A stretch of 64,000 bases of DNA from Hemicordylus capensis (GCF_027244095.1 NC_069662.1:56506001-56570000); one strand, 5' to 3'; shown: positions 11,334-22,325, counted from the stretch's first letter. Made by a program: numbers and translations. The notes: a model not told the origin generated them from the sequence alone.

Positions 11334-11837
11334 GTCTGCACATCCGTCCCACTTTGCACCTCAATCCGCACCTCCATCTGTGCCTCCATCAATGCCCATG
11401 TATATGGCTCCGTATATACCTCCATCCGTACCTCCATCTGTACCTCCATCCGTACCTCCATATATAACTCCGTACGCCCCTCCATCTGCAACTCCATCCG
11501 TACATCCATACGTACCCCCATCAGTATCTCCATCCATGCATCAGTCTGTACCTCCATCTGTACTTCAGTCGGTACCGCCATCTGTATATCAATCTGTACC
11601 TCCATCCGAACTTCAGTCTGTACCAGCATCCGAATATCAGTCCGTACCTCCGTCTGCACCTCACTCCGCACTTCCATCTGTACATCAGTCTGCACCTCCC
11701 TCTGCACCTCCCTCTGCACCTCACTCCGCACCTCACTCCGCACGTCCGTCTATACCTGCACCTGTGGAAGGAGCTCTGCACACACCATCACCAAAATCAT
11801 CATTGACAAAGCCCCCCAGTGAAGCTTCAAAACGAGG
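11334..11837 (+). CDS. Exon of an unrecognised gene: Pro/Ser-rich tandem-repeat exon
   Basis: This 504-nt open stretch encodes a repeat of about four residues (PPSV, with variants PPSA, HQSV, LQSV), then a non-repetitive tail (PVEGALHTPSPKSSLTK). It is bounded by an acceptor (TTCTGTTAG) and a consensus donor (GTAAGT at 11838). Both ends have the same phase, so the exon is symmetric. Many unit differences are synonymous (TCT/TCC/TCA, CCT/CCC) and length changes keep frame, which argues for coding constraint. An in-frame ATG exists at 11293, upstream of the acceptor. The gene is not recognised. A secreted, structural or mucin-like low-complexity protein would fit the composition, but no function can be claimed. 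Chance conservation of a minisatellite is the main alternative. Confidence 0.5.
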
Positions 11838-12902
11838 GTAAGTAAATGTAGAGGAATCTGGGCCTGCTTCTTCCTCTCATTAATCTGGTCATCTTAGAGC
11901 TGGTCTTTAAGACAGCCTAGTACAAAGTAGGATTGTCAGATACATTTTTTAAAGGTAGCTAATTTGCACAACCTTTTACTTATGCCAGTTTGCTCTACCC
12001 TACATCCACTATCTACTCCACCTTTGAGCAGACTTAATATAGGATGCTCTGCATGCATTGCAATAGACTTAGGCATAAAACAATAACAAACTAATCAGTT
12101 CCCACTAAGACATAGTCAAAGAAGAAATGGAATCTCTGCTTGTTAAAGATGGGCCAGAGAAAGTTGTTTTGAGTACCTCACCCACTCCCAGTCTCTGTCC
12201 AGGCTGTAGGAAGGCTGGCAGCAACTCTGGACAGGCAGGTGCCTGCCCTTTTCCTGCCAATGCTGCCAGGCTTGTACCCCTGCCACCCGACGATGTCTCC
12301 TCTGTCAGCACCGGGTCTCCCCACACACATACTGCTACTGCCACTGCCTCCTCCTCTGATGCCAGGCTTGTCTCCGGCTGTGCCATCCCCTGCCGGCCAT
12401 ACCCCTTCCACCCTGTGTCAGTACACCAATGCAGGAGGCGTTTCTGGGGCTGAGCAAGATCTGTGGTGCATCCAACTGGAGAACGCTTTCTGTGTTGACC
12501 CAGCTGGGGGATTCTCTCTCTTGCTTGCCAAGGAGAGGAAGGAAGAACCCTACTGGGCCGGCACAGAAAGCACTCACTGATTGAATGGGCCATGTCACAA
12601 CGGGAAAGAAGATAGGTGCAGCACCAGGTAGCAGTAGGTGGGGATGATGCCCTGGGGCACCCTGGTGGGGCCCACGGCCCAGGTATAGTCCCCCCCCCCC
12701 CGCGCTACTCCATTATCCCTACTCACCTGGTCTCTGTGATGGAATTCTCAAACAAAATTTATGGGGTGGAATCCAGAGTTGCATTTCTAGCACCTGAACA
12801 GCCTTTGGTTTTTTCAGACCTGAGGACCAGATCCGGAAAGGGAAGAGAACAAGCCTGATTGCCACAAATTGTTCTTAAATTTTGCTTTTCACTCTTTAAC
12901 AG
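11838..12902 (+). other. Putative intron of the unrecognised gene
   Basis: Starts with donor GTAAGT and ends with CTCTTTAACAG. Between about 12105 and 12600 both strands hold open frames over 100 codons in GC-rich sequence, without any recognisable domain. A C-run lies near 12690-12702. Confidence 0.4.
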
Positions 12903-12944
12903 ATCGACGGCAGAAGGTGGCGCTAGCACAGAGTCAAAGAAAGC
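12903..12944 (+). CDS. 42-nt mini-exon of the unrecognised gene
   Basis: It is bounded by the acceptor CTCTTTAACAG and the donor GTGAGT. Read in the phase set by the preceding exon, it gives GSTAEGGASTESKK with no stop. The composition (Gly, Ser, Thr, Glu) matches the last exon at 13591. It is 42 nt long, so symmetric in phase like the exon before it. Too short to stand alone, it is supported by phase agreement and composition on both sides. Confidence 0.45.
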
Positions 12945-13590
12945 GTGAGTAGCTGCAAAGTCCAAAACTTTACTGTTTCTTCTTCCCTCTTGTGTTAATC
13001 TGTTGTTAGACTGTGATCTTAAGAAGACATCTGCTTTTGCAAAACATTATTCTGACGTATGTTTCGTTATTAACAGAAATGGGAGCACACACAGCTCCCA
13101 AACCTGGGTAGGACATGTCTCTGACTCTCATTAGAATTGTATAAACCAACCCACTATGAGGAATTAAGGTTTTGCAACCATTTCAGTCTGTAGGAGACCA
13201 GGTTTAGTGCGGGAATGCTGCAAGACACCTTGTATGTGTACCTGCAATCCTGTAAAAGATATGTGAGAGCCAGAATTGGGCTGTGCTGGCAAACCACAAA
13301 GCCAGGCTTGAAGGTTATGGAAAAGCAAGAAATACCAAACGAGGCAGAAGCTCAAAGGACCTAGAACGGCTTGGTAGGCTAGGTAAGAGCCACAGTCTCC
13401 CTGTTGAAAAGAGGTATGTCTATATGGAAAGGTGCATCCTGATCCTATCCGTCAGTTGTGAAAACCAGCCCACAGTTTCTAGTTTGCCATAGTAATGGCA
13501 ACAAAGAAATGTTTCCCAGATTCACTGGGGGGAAATAAAATTTACTGAGTGCATTTTAATTTAATAATTTAATCTACTTTATATTTTCAG
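12945..13590 (+). other. Putative intron of the unrecognised gene
   Basis: Runs from donor GTGAGT to acceptor TATATTTTCAG. A further candidate mini-exon at 13077-13107 (NGSTHSSQTW, acceptor TTATTAACAG) has similar composition, but its donor is weak and its end phase does not match the last exon, so it is not called. Confidence 0.4.
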
Positions 13591-13738
13591 AAGTTCGGGT
13601 GCAGGAAGCCAAGCTGGAGGAAGCCAAGCTGGAGGAAGCCAAGCTGGAGGAAGCGAAGCTGGAGGAAGCGAAGCTGGCGGAAGTGAAGGTGGAGGCAGCG
13701 CAACTGAAGGGGGAGGAAGTGCAACGGAAGAAGATTGA
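13591..13738 (+). CDS. Last exon of the unrecognised gene: Gly/Ser/Glu repeat
   Basis: The acceptor is TATATTTTCAG. In the phase carried from the mini-exon, it encodes SSGAGSQAGG, then tandem GGSQA/GGSEA pentads and GGGSATE units, ending SATEED and a TGA at 13736. The pentads come from a 15-nt DNA repeat (GGAAGCCAAGCTGGA). A second frame is also open and would read EAKLE repeats, typical of a 15-nt repeat; the GGSEA frame is preferred because it agrees with both upstream exons and stops cleanly. A MITE starts about 90 bp downstream. No polyadenylation signal was seen before the MITE. Confidence 0.5.
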
Positions 13739-13831
13739 CCTTTGTTCACTTGTAAAAAATGTTATATTATCTGTAGAGCTCTGTACAAAGTTCTGTTGTC
13801 ATTATTACTATAATCATAATACTATTATGAT

Positions 13832-14880
13832 TAGGGGTGTGCAATTCGGATTTTCGGGTGATTCGGCTCGGACCCGAGCCGAATCACCCCCGTTCTGTTT
13901 TGTGCCCGAATCTGGGTCACCCGAATCACCCTTGATTCGGTTCGGATTCGGATTTCATCCGAATCCGAATCCAAATCGATTCGGGGGGGTAAAAAGGGGC
14001 CCAGGGGCAAAATTTTGGGGTGGGGTGGTAGTGCCCAATGGGTAGAGTCTACCACCCCAATTTCAGGGGGATTGGGTAAAGTCCTGATTTTTTGTGAATT
14101 TTTAAAGTTTTAGTGACTTTGTGGCAGTTCGGGGGCATAGCATGGGATTTGGGCAAAAGGAGTGGGGTGGGGTGGTAGTGCCTAATGGGTGCAGGCTACC
14201 ACCCCAATTTCAGGGGGATTGGGCAAAGGGCTGATTTTTGGTAAATTTCTGAAATTTTCATGTCTTTGGGGCAGATTGGGGCATATTGGGGCAGAAAGTG
14301 GGGCCTGGGGCAGAATAGTGGGGTGGGGTGGTAGTGCCTAATGGGTGCAGGCTACCACCCCAATTTCAGGGGGTTTGGACAAAGGGGTGATTTTTTGAAA
14401 AAATTTTAAGTTTTGGTGACTTTGGGGCAGTTTGGGGGCAGAAAGTGGATCTGCCCCAAAAGAGTGGGGTGGGGTGGTAGTGCCTAATGGGTGGAGGCTA
14501 CCATACCAATTTCAGGGGGATTGGGCAGAAGGCTGATTTTTTGAGAATTTTTGAAGTTTGGGTGTCTTTGGGGCAGATTGGGGGCAGAAAGTGGATCTGC
14601 CCCAAAGGAGTGGGGTGGGCTGGTAGATAGTGCCTAATGGGTGGAGGCTACCACCCATCCCCAATTTAAGAGTGATTGGGCAGAGGGGGGAATTTTGGTG
14701 AATTTATTTTTATGAGGTTTGTCTTCATAAGGAGAAGTGTGCTAAATTGATTACTTCCTCATATTATTCATAGTAAAGGAAAGTGTGAAAAAGTGAAAGT
14801 GGGGTCATGAGAGTTGTTTAATTGAAAAAAATCTCATTTGCTATGATAGAATGAGAATTCACACCTCAGAAAAATTTAGC
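13832..14880 (+). mobile_element. hAT-like MITE with an internal minisatellite, copy 2
   Basis: It begins TAGGGGTGTGCA and has the same TTCGGG/CCCGAA-rich head as copy 1. About five tandem units of 148-156 bp follow (GGTAGTGCC at about 14024, 14172, 14328, 14474 and 14622). The right end is nearly identical to 8930-9100. It carries more internal units than copy 1, so unit number varies between copies. Confidence 0.6.
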
Positions 14881-15145
14881 ACACTTCTCCGCCATTGAAT
14901 ACCTGTGTGCTCTGCACATGGGCTGCCGGGGGACGCTCAGGATGGGTGCTGAGGGGAGAGGCCTTGCTCAACCACCATTTGCTGCCTTTTGAAGGTCCAG
15001 TGTGGATACGCCCACCTAACTTTTGAAAGGCTTTGGTATATGGGCTTAAGGAGAGGAGGCTGCTTGCTGGCAGCAGTTTCTCATTGCCCAGCCCCCTTGC
15101 CAGTCTTGAAAGGTGGCCAAGGTAATGAGAAAAGACTACCAGCCA

Positions 15146-15816
15146 GGAAACAGTCTCCTCAACCTGTGCCCCTTTAAATGCTGTGGAGGGTGTGAGGCAG
15201 TCGCAGCTTGCCTCAGGTGTGTCATGGGCGTGCTGTCAGACTCTGAGGAGGAGGAGGAGGAGGCAGGCAGTGTGACAGTGGAGGAGGGAGTGCAGCTACA
15301 TCAAAGGCAAGAAGTTGCAGAAGCAAGCAGGACCGACTCACGGGACATTGAAAATGAAACAGAGCCTAGTACAACAGCTCCTGTGGAGGAGGCGCAGCCA
15401 GTCTCAGCTGTAGAGAGGCATCAGTTGAAGAGACAGGAGGAGATGAGATGCACGTGCAGAACGGCTCGACTAACAAGGAAAGCTGCTGACTCAGGGACCC
15501 ATGATTGAGAGCACATGGCTTCAGCCTATTTAAGATGGCTTCGCCACAACCACATTGCTGGTACCAACGTTGTACTTTGGTGAGCTACTCAGCTGTGTCC
15601 CTGCTTGTTTGACTGTACTTTTGACTCCGGACTGTTTGGACTCTGTTTGTGGAATTCGACTTGGACTTGGTTTGACTGACTGGATATTGTAACAACTCAG
15701 ACTGGCTGTGGTTTGGACATTGCTTACTGTTTGACTCTGACAGGAAACAGTCTCCTCAACCTGTGCCCCATTAAATGCTGTGGAGAGTGCAAGGCAGTCA
15801 CAGCTTGCCTCAGGTG
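15146..15816 (+). mobile_element. LTR-like block (15220-15742) flanked by 74-bp direct repeats
   Basis: The core 15220-15742 begins TGTCATGG and ends CTGACA, with a TATTTAAG box near 15525, and resembles a solo LTR of Ty3/gypsy kind. It is flanked exactly by two 74-bp copies of one sequence (15146-15219 and 15743-15816, both GGAAACAGTC...CCTCAGGTG). That is far longer than an integrase duplication. It is a fossil with no polymerase nearby. The Glu-rich open frame inside is taken as part of the repeat. Confidence 0.45.
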
Positions 15817-15883
15817 AGCAAGAACCTGGGGCTGTTCCTACTTGGCAGGGAGAAAGTCCAGGAGGAGTAAGCTGAGTTTAGAA

Positions 15884-16016
15884 CAGGGATGCTCAACTCT
15901 GGCCCTGCTGCAGATGTTGGCCTACAATTCCCATAATCCCTGTCTGTTGGCCACAATGTCTGGGGATTATGGGAGTTGTCGAAAAACATCTGGGGGGCCT
16001 AAGTTGAGCAGGCCTA
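15884..16016. mobile_element. hAT-type MITE, diverged
   Basis: Inverted ends (CAGGGATGCTCAACTC and, inverted, GTTGAGCAGGCCTA), with an inner TACAATTCCCATAATCCC matched by GGGATTATGGGAGTTGT. Flanks GTTTAGAA and GCTTAGAG match at 6 of 8 bases, consistent with an aged 8-bp target duplication. Confidence 0.6.
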
Positions 16017-16830
16017 GCTTAGAGGTATTAAGTGTTCACAACACCTCTGACCACTAGTAGAGTAATTTGTCCCTCAGAGTTATCCCATAGCGCCATGCCT
16101 TGACTTGCCCTGCTGCCACAGGATCAAAAGGAGAGCCTCGCTCACGCTAAACATGAAACATGCTTTCTCGTGCTACTTGTATAGGGCTTCATCATGCCAA
16201 GTCAGTAATAGACTGTCTGTTACCAGGGCTTTGTTTCTTCCCAGTTTCTGGCCCGCTGAGTGACTAACTTTAGCATAACAACTGGCTAAGAAAACATCAC
16301 CAGAGTGGTCTCTCATCCTCTGTGACTAATTTGAGAGGCCTCCTTTTTTCTGAGCTAGACAAACTAGACTAGCCAGCTATTTGGTCAACACCCTCAGCGT
16401 TTATTGAGCGCTATGATTTGGGGAACAGGGTCAGAGCAGATGCCCAATATGGCTTCTCTGTCTTACAAAATATATTCTCCTAACCTAATTAGTAACCTAC
16501 CTTCAGGTGCAGTAAGCTTGCTAGGCTCCTATATGCACAGAGACTATGAAGAAAAACAGGTTGCTTTACGAGCTTCAAATGTCCATCTGTGTAGACACAC
16601 AACTCATCTGTCCTCCCACTCTGCAGTGACAGGGAAACAGAGCCATGTTGCAGGGATACAGTACTTGCAAATCTATTAATGGAGCAACTAACAAACCTGG
16701 AGATACAGCAAAGCTAGATGATATACCTAGAACAAATGGTTTCTCTTAAACCACCTAGCTGCATATGGAAAAATATTTTTTTGAATATTTCTAGTTAGGG
16801 TTGCCAAATTTCTTTTTAGTAGGGCCTCTC
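16017..16830. other. Non-genic stretch
   Basis: No exon, repeat end or RNA gene was recognised in this interval. Confidence 0.4.
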
Positions 16831-16834
16831 TGAA

Positions 16835-17080
16835 GCCACCTAATGGCGCAGCAGAGAAATAACTTGCCTAGCGAGCAAGAGGTTGCTGTTTCGAATCCCT
16901 GCTGGTGTGTTTCCCACCTATATTGGGCAGCAGTGATATAGGAAGGTGTTGAAAGGCATCATCTCATACAGTGCGGGAGGAGGCAATGGTAAACCCCTCC
17001 TGTATTCTATCAAAGAAAACCACAGGGCTCTGTAGTCACCAGGAGTCGACACCGGCTCAACTGCACAACTTTACCCTTAG
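16835..17080 (+). mobile_element. Sauria-type tRNA SINE
   Basis: Head with ACCTAATGGCGCAGCAG and B-box-like GTTTCGAATCCC, body with CATCTCATAC and GGAGGCAATGGTAAACC, and Bov-B-like tail ACCAGGAGTCGACACCGG. Nearly full length. Confidence 0.85.
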
Positions 17081-18334
17081 GGCTGTTTTGCTTTAGATAT
17101 TTGCATGACAGCTACAAATCTGACAGGCACAGCTGCTCTTGTGGCCAGATTTCCATGCCACAACATTTGCATAATTTAGACTCCTGCCTATCCTACAAAC
17201 TCTTCAAGACACAGGACCCTCAAGGTTGAGGGGAGAGAATGACAGACCCTAGTGCATAGTGAGTTTCACTTATTAATTTAAAAGTGCTTTGTCCTTTTTT
17301 GTTATTATTTATTGAAGAATTGTAGTAAACCAATCAAACAGCACAACACAAGTTGTGCATATTATAGTCACTAGCCTCAAAAAGGAAAAAAAGGAGCTAA
17401 ACATAAATAAATACTTTAACAATAAGAAGAAAAACAGCTCTCCCATGAACCAAACATTGATTGTGTGAGTATGTACTCTTAGAACCCAAATAAGTCCATA
17501 GTTCTGGAAATTTGAACGATTTGTCCATCTTCCTGAAGGTGACTTCCTCTCTAGCTGCAAGCTCCACCACATCTGTCAACCAGTCATCCAGTTGTGGTCC
17601 AAGGTTGCAGAATTAGTCCCTTTGGGCTACTGATAAATCTGTAATCTGAGAGATTAAACCTAGCACAATTGCAATTTTTGAAGATTTAAAGGGAACAGTT
17701 GAAGCTAAGTTCATTCACTCAACTATCTCATTCCAATATAGGTGTACAGTGATATATTCCCCCAAAAGGTGAAGTCAATGTGTCCTGGAACACTGCATAC
17801 TCCAAAAGGTAAAGTGGTGCTGCCTAGACAGTGTTGACTCGGCTTTACACACATGGCTTTTGGTTCGAATCTCCTTCGGGATGAAGAGTGTGAGTTCACA
17901 TATCAGCTGCCATTACTTCGAAGTCCCTTCGGGCTATCAGGGACCTTTACCAACAGAACTCTGTTTTTCCCCAAATTGAGGCTGCACATTTTGGCTTAGC
18001 CCAATTTATGTCTGACTTAAAATAGTCCTCTATTTTCAGTGGCTTTTGAAAAAAGCCTGTTATGCCCCACCACTTTCCTTTGATGTGTGGAGTGGCATTT
18101 TCCAAAACTTGGCATTTTTCAAAACTCAGTAAAACAGAGTTTGACAGCTGTTGAGTATGGCCTGCTCTGAGTATTTGCAATTGCAAGCACTTGGGGGGTG
18201 GTTTTTTTTAGCAGATTGGTTAAATTCTGTGGAGGGAGTCCAGGAGATGGGGAGGGAGAAATTCTTGTAGAAAAATCCAGAACCAGCTGGTGGGAACACA
18301 CAGGAAAAAGATTTCTTGGGACCACAGAGCCATG

Positions 18335-18520
18335 TGGTTTTCTTTGGTAAAATACAGGAGTGGTTTACCATTGCCATCTCTCCTGCAGTATGAGATTATA
18401 CATTTTCCTATATCGCTGCTGCCTGATATTGGTGTTTCCCGTAGTCTGGGAAACATATCAGCAGGGATTCAAACCAGCAACCTCTTGCTCCCTAGGCAAG
18501 GTACTTCCCTGCTGTTCCAT
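18335..18520 (-). mobile_element. Sauria-type tRNA SINE, partial
   Basis: Reverse-complement body (GGTTTACCATTGCCATCTC) and B box (GGGATTCAAACCAGC on the + strand). The Bov-B tail is missing. It abuts the TCA-repeat tract. Confidence 0.7.
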
Positions 18521-18578
18521 CATCATCATCATCATTATCATCATCATCATCATCATCATCATCATTATTATTATTATT
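18520..18578. repeat. (TCA)n/(TTA)n microsatellite
   Basis: A run of CAT/TCA triplets passing into TTA triplets, between two SINEs. Confidence 0.95.
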
Positions 18579-18783
18579 AACATTTTATATCCCGCTCTTC
18601 CTTCAAGGAGCCCAGAGCAGTGTACTACATACTTAAGTTTCTCCTCACAACAACCCTGTGAAGTAGGTTAGGCTGAGAGAGAAGTGACTGGCCCAGAGTC
18701 ACCCAGCTAGTATCATGGCTGAATGGGGATTTGAACTCGGGTCTCCCCAGTCCTCTAACCATTACACCACGCTGGCTCTCCAA
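18579..18783 (-). mobile_element. MIR-type tRNA SINE with L2-like tail
   Basis: In reverse complement it starts with a tRNA head (GTGGTGTAATGGTTAGAG; B box GAGTTCAAATCCC). A MIR-like core follows (GGGTGACTCTGGGCCAGTCA). The tail AAGAGCGGGATATAAA resembles LINE 3' ends in this window. Copies also lie at 53590-53800 and 55575-55785. Confidence 0.75.
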
Positions 18784-18844
18784 AAGGTTGTGATCCCCAA
18801 TCTAAAAAATCTGTCCAGGGTCCAATAAGAATATAATGCTAGTT

Positions 18845-18911
18845 GTTTCTTCTTCTTCTTCTTCTTCTTCTTCTCCTCCTCCGCCTCCTCCTCCGCCTCC
18901 TCCTCCTCCTC
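18845..18911. repeat. (CTT)n/(CTC)n microsatellite
   Basis: Pure pyrimidine triplet tract, TTC passing into CTC and CGC triplets. It makes the Ser/Pro-run and Glu/Lys-run open frames over it meaningless. Confidence 0.95.
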
Positions 18912-20104
18912 AACTGGAGTTGAATTATCAAGAGAGGACTTCAGGATATTCACTACAACCGCTTTCCAATGGACCAGAAAGATTTCCTGGACTGAATTCC
19001 TATTCCAATCATTCTTTCTTCAAAACATCAAGATTGGTTGCTCTTAGAACACTGCATAAAAATTTTTGAGCCATTGCCAACTTAGAGACTGATTTCCGAA
19101 AAGCTAGAATTTCAGGATGCTCTGAGGCTCCAAGGGCATGAGGACTGAGCCAAACTGCTATACTGTGATACAACTGTAGGTATTGCCAGGGTGCTAGTTG
19201 TTTTAAACCATATTCTTCTTTTAACTGCAAATGATTTAAATTCCAGTGAAGGACATCTTAGTTGAGGTAAGATAAATAGCCCCTTCTCAGTCCATTATTT
19301 CCATAAGAATTATTGTTTGGCTATCTTTATTTGGGGATCACTGCACAATGTTAGTGAGTCATGTGAGTAAAGATTCAGAGGTGCATTAAAAGGAGATTCC
19401 CATGCACTGCATGTTGCCACAGTTGTAAGGGGGAAATCTCTTGGGATATTTCAAAAACTTAGAATTTAGGGCCAGATCTTTTCTAAGAGGTGCTAAATAT
19501 TGCATCTCAAGGTATGCCTAGACAGGCATCTATATATTTATTTCTCCTAGGCGTACCCTGTGCTAATCCCATGTGTGGCAGCTCTCGCAAGAGTTCGCAA
19601 GCAGCTGCCGGACTAGCAATGGGGACGGGAGAAAATGGCTGCCGGGATGAGGAGGCAGCAGGCAGGAGGAGGGGATGGGCTGGCTTGAAAGCAAGAGAGA
19701 AACCATGGCTGGGTGGGAGGGAGAAGTGGGCCGGCAGAGACGCAGATGCTCTGTGCCCAGCCCAGCTAATAGCGTTTATAGTTTTATCCAACTTCCAATT
19801 ATTTCAGTCCAAAAAGGCATTATGTTAATACCTGCACTGTGGTAGGTTAACGCCTCCCTTTTTGAGGGGAAGGTGGAGCTTTTGCAGTGTGAAGGCAAGC
19901 ATATGAAGGTAAGAAACATCTTCTCAATTTTCATAAAATAAGTTTGTGGTCCCTTCAGCGGTAAGCCAAGCAAAACACAAATCATTCTAGATATTACATT
20001 AGATTTGAGTGCATTAATTTTGCCCTGTAAAGTGTAATTTGCCCTGGTGTTATACATTGATCTCAATTTTATTAAGAAGGGGGTCTAAATTTAATGAGAT
20101 CGCT

Positions 20105-20215
20105 TGACATTTTACTTATTTATTTACATCTATGTAAACCACTTTGGAAACTTCTGTTGAAAAGCAGTATATAAATAGTAATGCTCATTCATTCATTCAT
20201 TCACTCACTCACTCA
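20105..20215 (+). mobile_element. LINE 3' tail (TATATAAAT type)
   Basis: Contains GTAAACCACTTTGGAAAC, then TGTTGAAAAGCAGTATATA, followed by (CATT)n. The same tail recurs at 32050-32275, 41165-41235 and 55350-55570. Confidence 0.65.
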
Positions 20216-20316
20216 TTCAGTCTTTGGAATTAGTAACACTCAAGTATGTAAACTGATATTTCTGTCAATGGACACCCAACATAATTAAAGAAATATCTTT
20301 TGGCAAGGACCCAAAT

Positions 20317-20698
20317 TGTTGGAAGTGAAGGACTCTGTGCTACCTAATGCCTCAATGACAGAGGGGGACAGACTAGTGAGTCAGAGGGCTACAGGGATCA
20401 AAACATTGGTCATTCCTCCTCTCTACTGCTCTGACACTATGCCTTTAATTTGCTACTCTCAGGGACTTCCTGCCTCCCCTCCTTCCTACCTTCCTTTCTT
20501 CCCTCTATCACCCACAGGCTTGCCTCTCTCTCTGCACCATGTGTGCAGAGATGCAGACAGCATCTCTCTGCATCCAGCTAGCTAGCTAGATTAGAGATAC
20601 TATCTCTCCACTTTCCTATCTAGAATGGAGTTCTCCAATAAAGACTCATTGATTTGAAACTATGAACTAGCTCCAAATAATTTCTTTTGCTCTCAGCA
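20317..20698 (+). mobile_element. Possible solo LTR of an endogenous retrovirus
   Basis: Begins TGTTGGAAG, has a pyrimidine-rich middle, then a polyadenylation signal in CCAATAAAGACTC and an end in CTCTCAGCA. That arrangement resembles a retroviral LTR. No matching target duplication is seen at these exact ends, so the call is tentative. It is an isolated fossil without coding parts. Confidence 0.35.
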
Positions 20699-21683
20699 TA
20701 CACGCATGCCTAGGCAGACTCCGCTGTGTTTTGCCTCTGTGCACGCTGCTGTAATAGAAGGGTGTCTCTTACCAGAAAGACATTCCCTACACAAATATAG
20801 TGCATCAGATTTTGACCAATTAATTTTTCATCCTGAAAGAGAAGCATATTTAGCAATCAGTTTCATCAAGGGAAGGGCAGAGTTAGCTAGGTCCGAAAGT
20901 GATATTCATTCATTCATTCATTTGATGAATGAATATCATCTGTATATAAAACCACTTTAAGCTCATCCTACAGCTTTGATCTTCTTTAGTGGAAGCAGAA
21001 TGTTTTCTACTATGATTTCTGCAGCACTTAGATTTTAGAGTACCCCATGTGCTAGATTGTTTCATTTGTGCTCCCATTGCCTTATGACAAATGTTTCTCA
21101 ATTTAAGACTTGAGGAAAGGCTGACTAACTGGGATGTCCAACTTGGAAGGGGGAAAAGTAGCAGTGAGCACAAGATACTGTACAAGCTCAACTATATAGG
21201 GCCGGACTGGGGGCACTGAGAGGCAGTGGAAAGTATGTGGGGAGGGTGCCAGGTTTTGAGCAGAATGGGTAGGTTTCACCATACCTTTTGGGTTTCATTT
21301 AATAATTATTTTTTTCTGTTAACTTTTGATATCTGACCTCTGTTTTCTGTTACTTATAGGTTACTATAAATACTTCAAATGAAATATCACTTGTAACTAT
21401 TAAGAAAGCACAATTCTATACTAATAAATTAGTTTGGATATATGTGTTCCTATGTAGCCCAGTTCCTGCAGGATAGTTAGAAACGGAAGCAGATGGCATC
21501 TTAATTCACTCTATGAGTCACTCCACAATCTCCCCTTCAGTCCTACAATAGCACTGTTTTAAGTTCTCTCTCCCCACCAGTTTCCACGAGCTGCCTGCCC
21601 TCCCACCAGTGTTCCCTCTAGTTCTTACCATCAGTGAGTGGGAAGAGTTTTGTTCTGGGCAGCACTATCAAGGCAGTGTGTGC
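20699..21683. other. Non-genic stretch
   Basis: A short (CATT)n/(AATG)n palindrome lies at about 20907-20937. No other feature was recognised. Confidence 0.4.
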
Positions 21684-21914
21684 CAGGGGCGTAACTATAA
21701 TAGGGCAGGGGGAGACAGTTGTCTGGGGGCCCACTGCCTTGGGGGGCCCCCCAGAGGCAAGTCACATGACTGACTCCCCCAGCCGCACACCCACCCGGGC
21801 TTCCTTCAGATGTATTCATCCTCCGAAATTGATTTGAGTGTTAAGACCTGGAGCTACTAGAACAGCGTTTTAAAATCTTGTCTCTGGGCCCACTCCAACC
21901 TTGCTACGCCCCTG
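21684..21914. mobile_element. hAT MITE, CAGGGGCGTA family, 231 bp, perfect 8-bp target duplication
   Basis: The ends are CAGGGGCGTAAC and, inverted, GCTACGCCCCTG. Both are flanked by GTGTGTGC (21676-21683 and 21915-21922). The body has GACAGTTGTCTGGGGGCCCA and ATCTTGTCTCTGGGCCCA, shared with 23194-23588 and 26067-27281. Confidence 0.9.
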
Positions 21915-22184
21915 GTGTGTGCACATCACTCTCTCTCACACACGTAAATAATGCACCATGCACCGTGTGGCACACAAAAAAACATTTTCTCTCACCCCCA
22001 GCTCCCTACCTCTGGCTCTGACTTTATAAGAAGTAAGGTCTCCAGGATAGCTGAGGAGATAAGTATCAGCCTCTCAAGCTGTGTTATTTTAAGGCATATA
22101 GAAGAACAGGCTCATTTCACATGGGGTTATGAAATCTCATGGCTCCTCTCTGTCCCTTACAGATACATTTATACACATGCTACA

Positions 22185-22325
22185 TGGAAGATGCTGAAAG
22201 GCATCATCTCATACTGTGAGGGAGATGGCAATGGTAAACCCCTCCTGTATTCTACCTAAGACAACCACAGGGGTCTGTGGTTGCCAGGAGTTGAAATCGA
22301 CTTGACGGCACACTTTACCTTTACA
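22185..22325 (+). mobile_element. Sauria-type tRNA SINE, 3' half
   Basis: Body (GGCATCATCTCATACTG, GGCAATGGTAAACCCC) and Bov-B-like tail (GGAGTTGAAATCGACTTG). The tRNA head is absent. Confidence 0.8.

Larger units (their letters stand above)
17290..20090 (-). mobile_element. L1-like LINE remains, interrupted by later insertions
   Basis: Three reverse-strand pieces appear in the right order for L1 ORF2. At 20066-19776 is the block after the polymerase core (YTLQGKINALKSNVISRM). At 19230-19009 is the thumb-like block (LKEEYGL, then PWQYLQLY). At about 17580-17300 is the C-terminal end (VELAAREEVTFRKMDK). Two SINEs, simple repeats and a GC-rich block at about 19500-19775 split the copy. It is decayed. 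Confidence 0.55.

Noticed and set aside
11330-11743. Long reverse-strand open frames over the Pro/Ser repeat exon
   Set aside because: A 12-nt repeat without stops is open in several frames; splice signals and phase agreement exist only on the + strand.
12105-12593. 162-codon reverse frame and overlapping forward frames
   Set aside because: GC-rich sequence, no domain, no splice context; likely chance.
13077-13107. Candidate extra mini-exon NGSTHSSQTW in the unrecognised gene
   Set aside because: Weak donor, and its end phase does not match the next exon.
15113-15508. 131-codon Glu-rich open frame
   Set aside because: Lies across the LTR-like block and its flanking direct repeat; no homology to a host protein is evident.
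18836-18953. Ser/Pro-run and Glu/Lys-run open frames
   Set aside because: They are translations of a CTT/CTC microsatellite.
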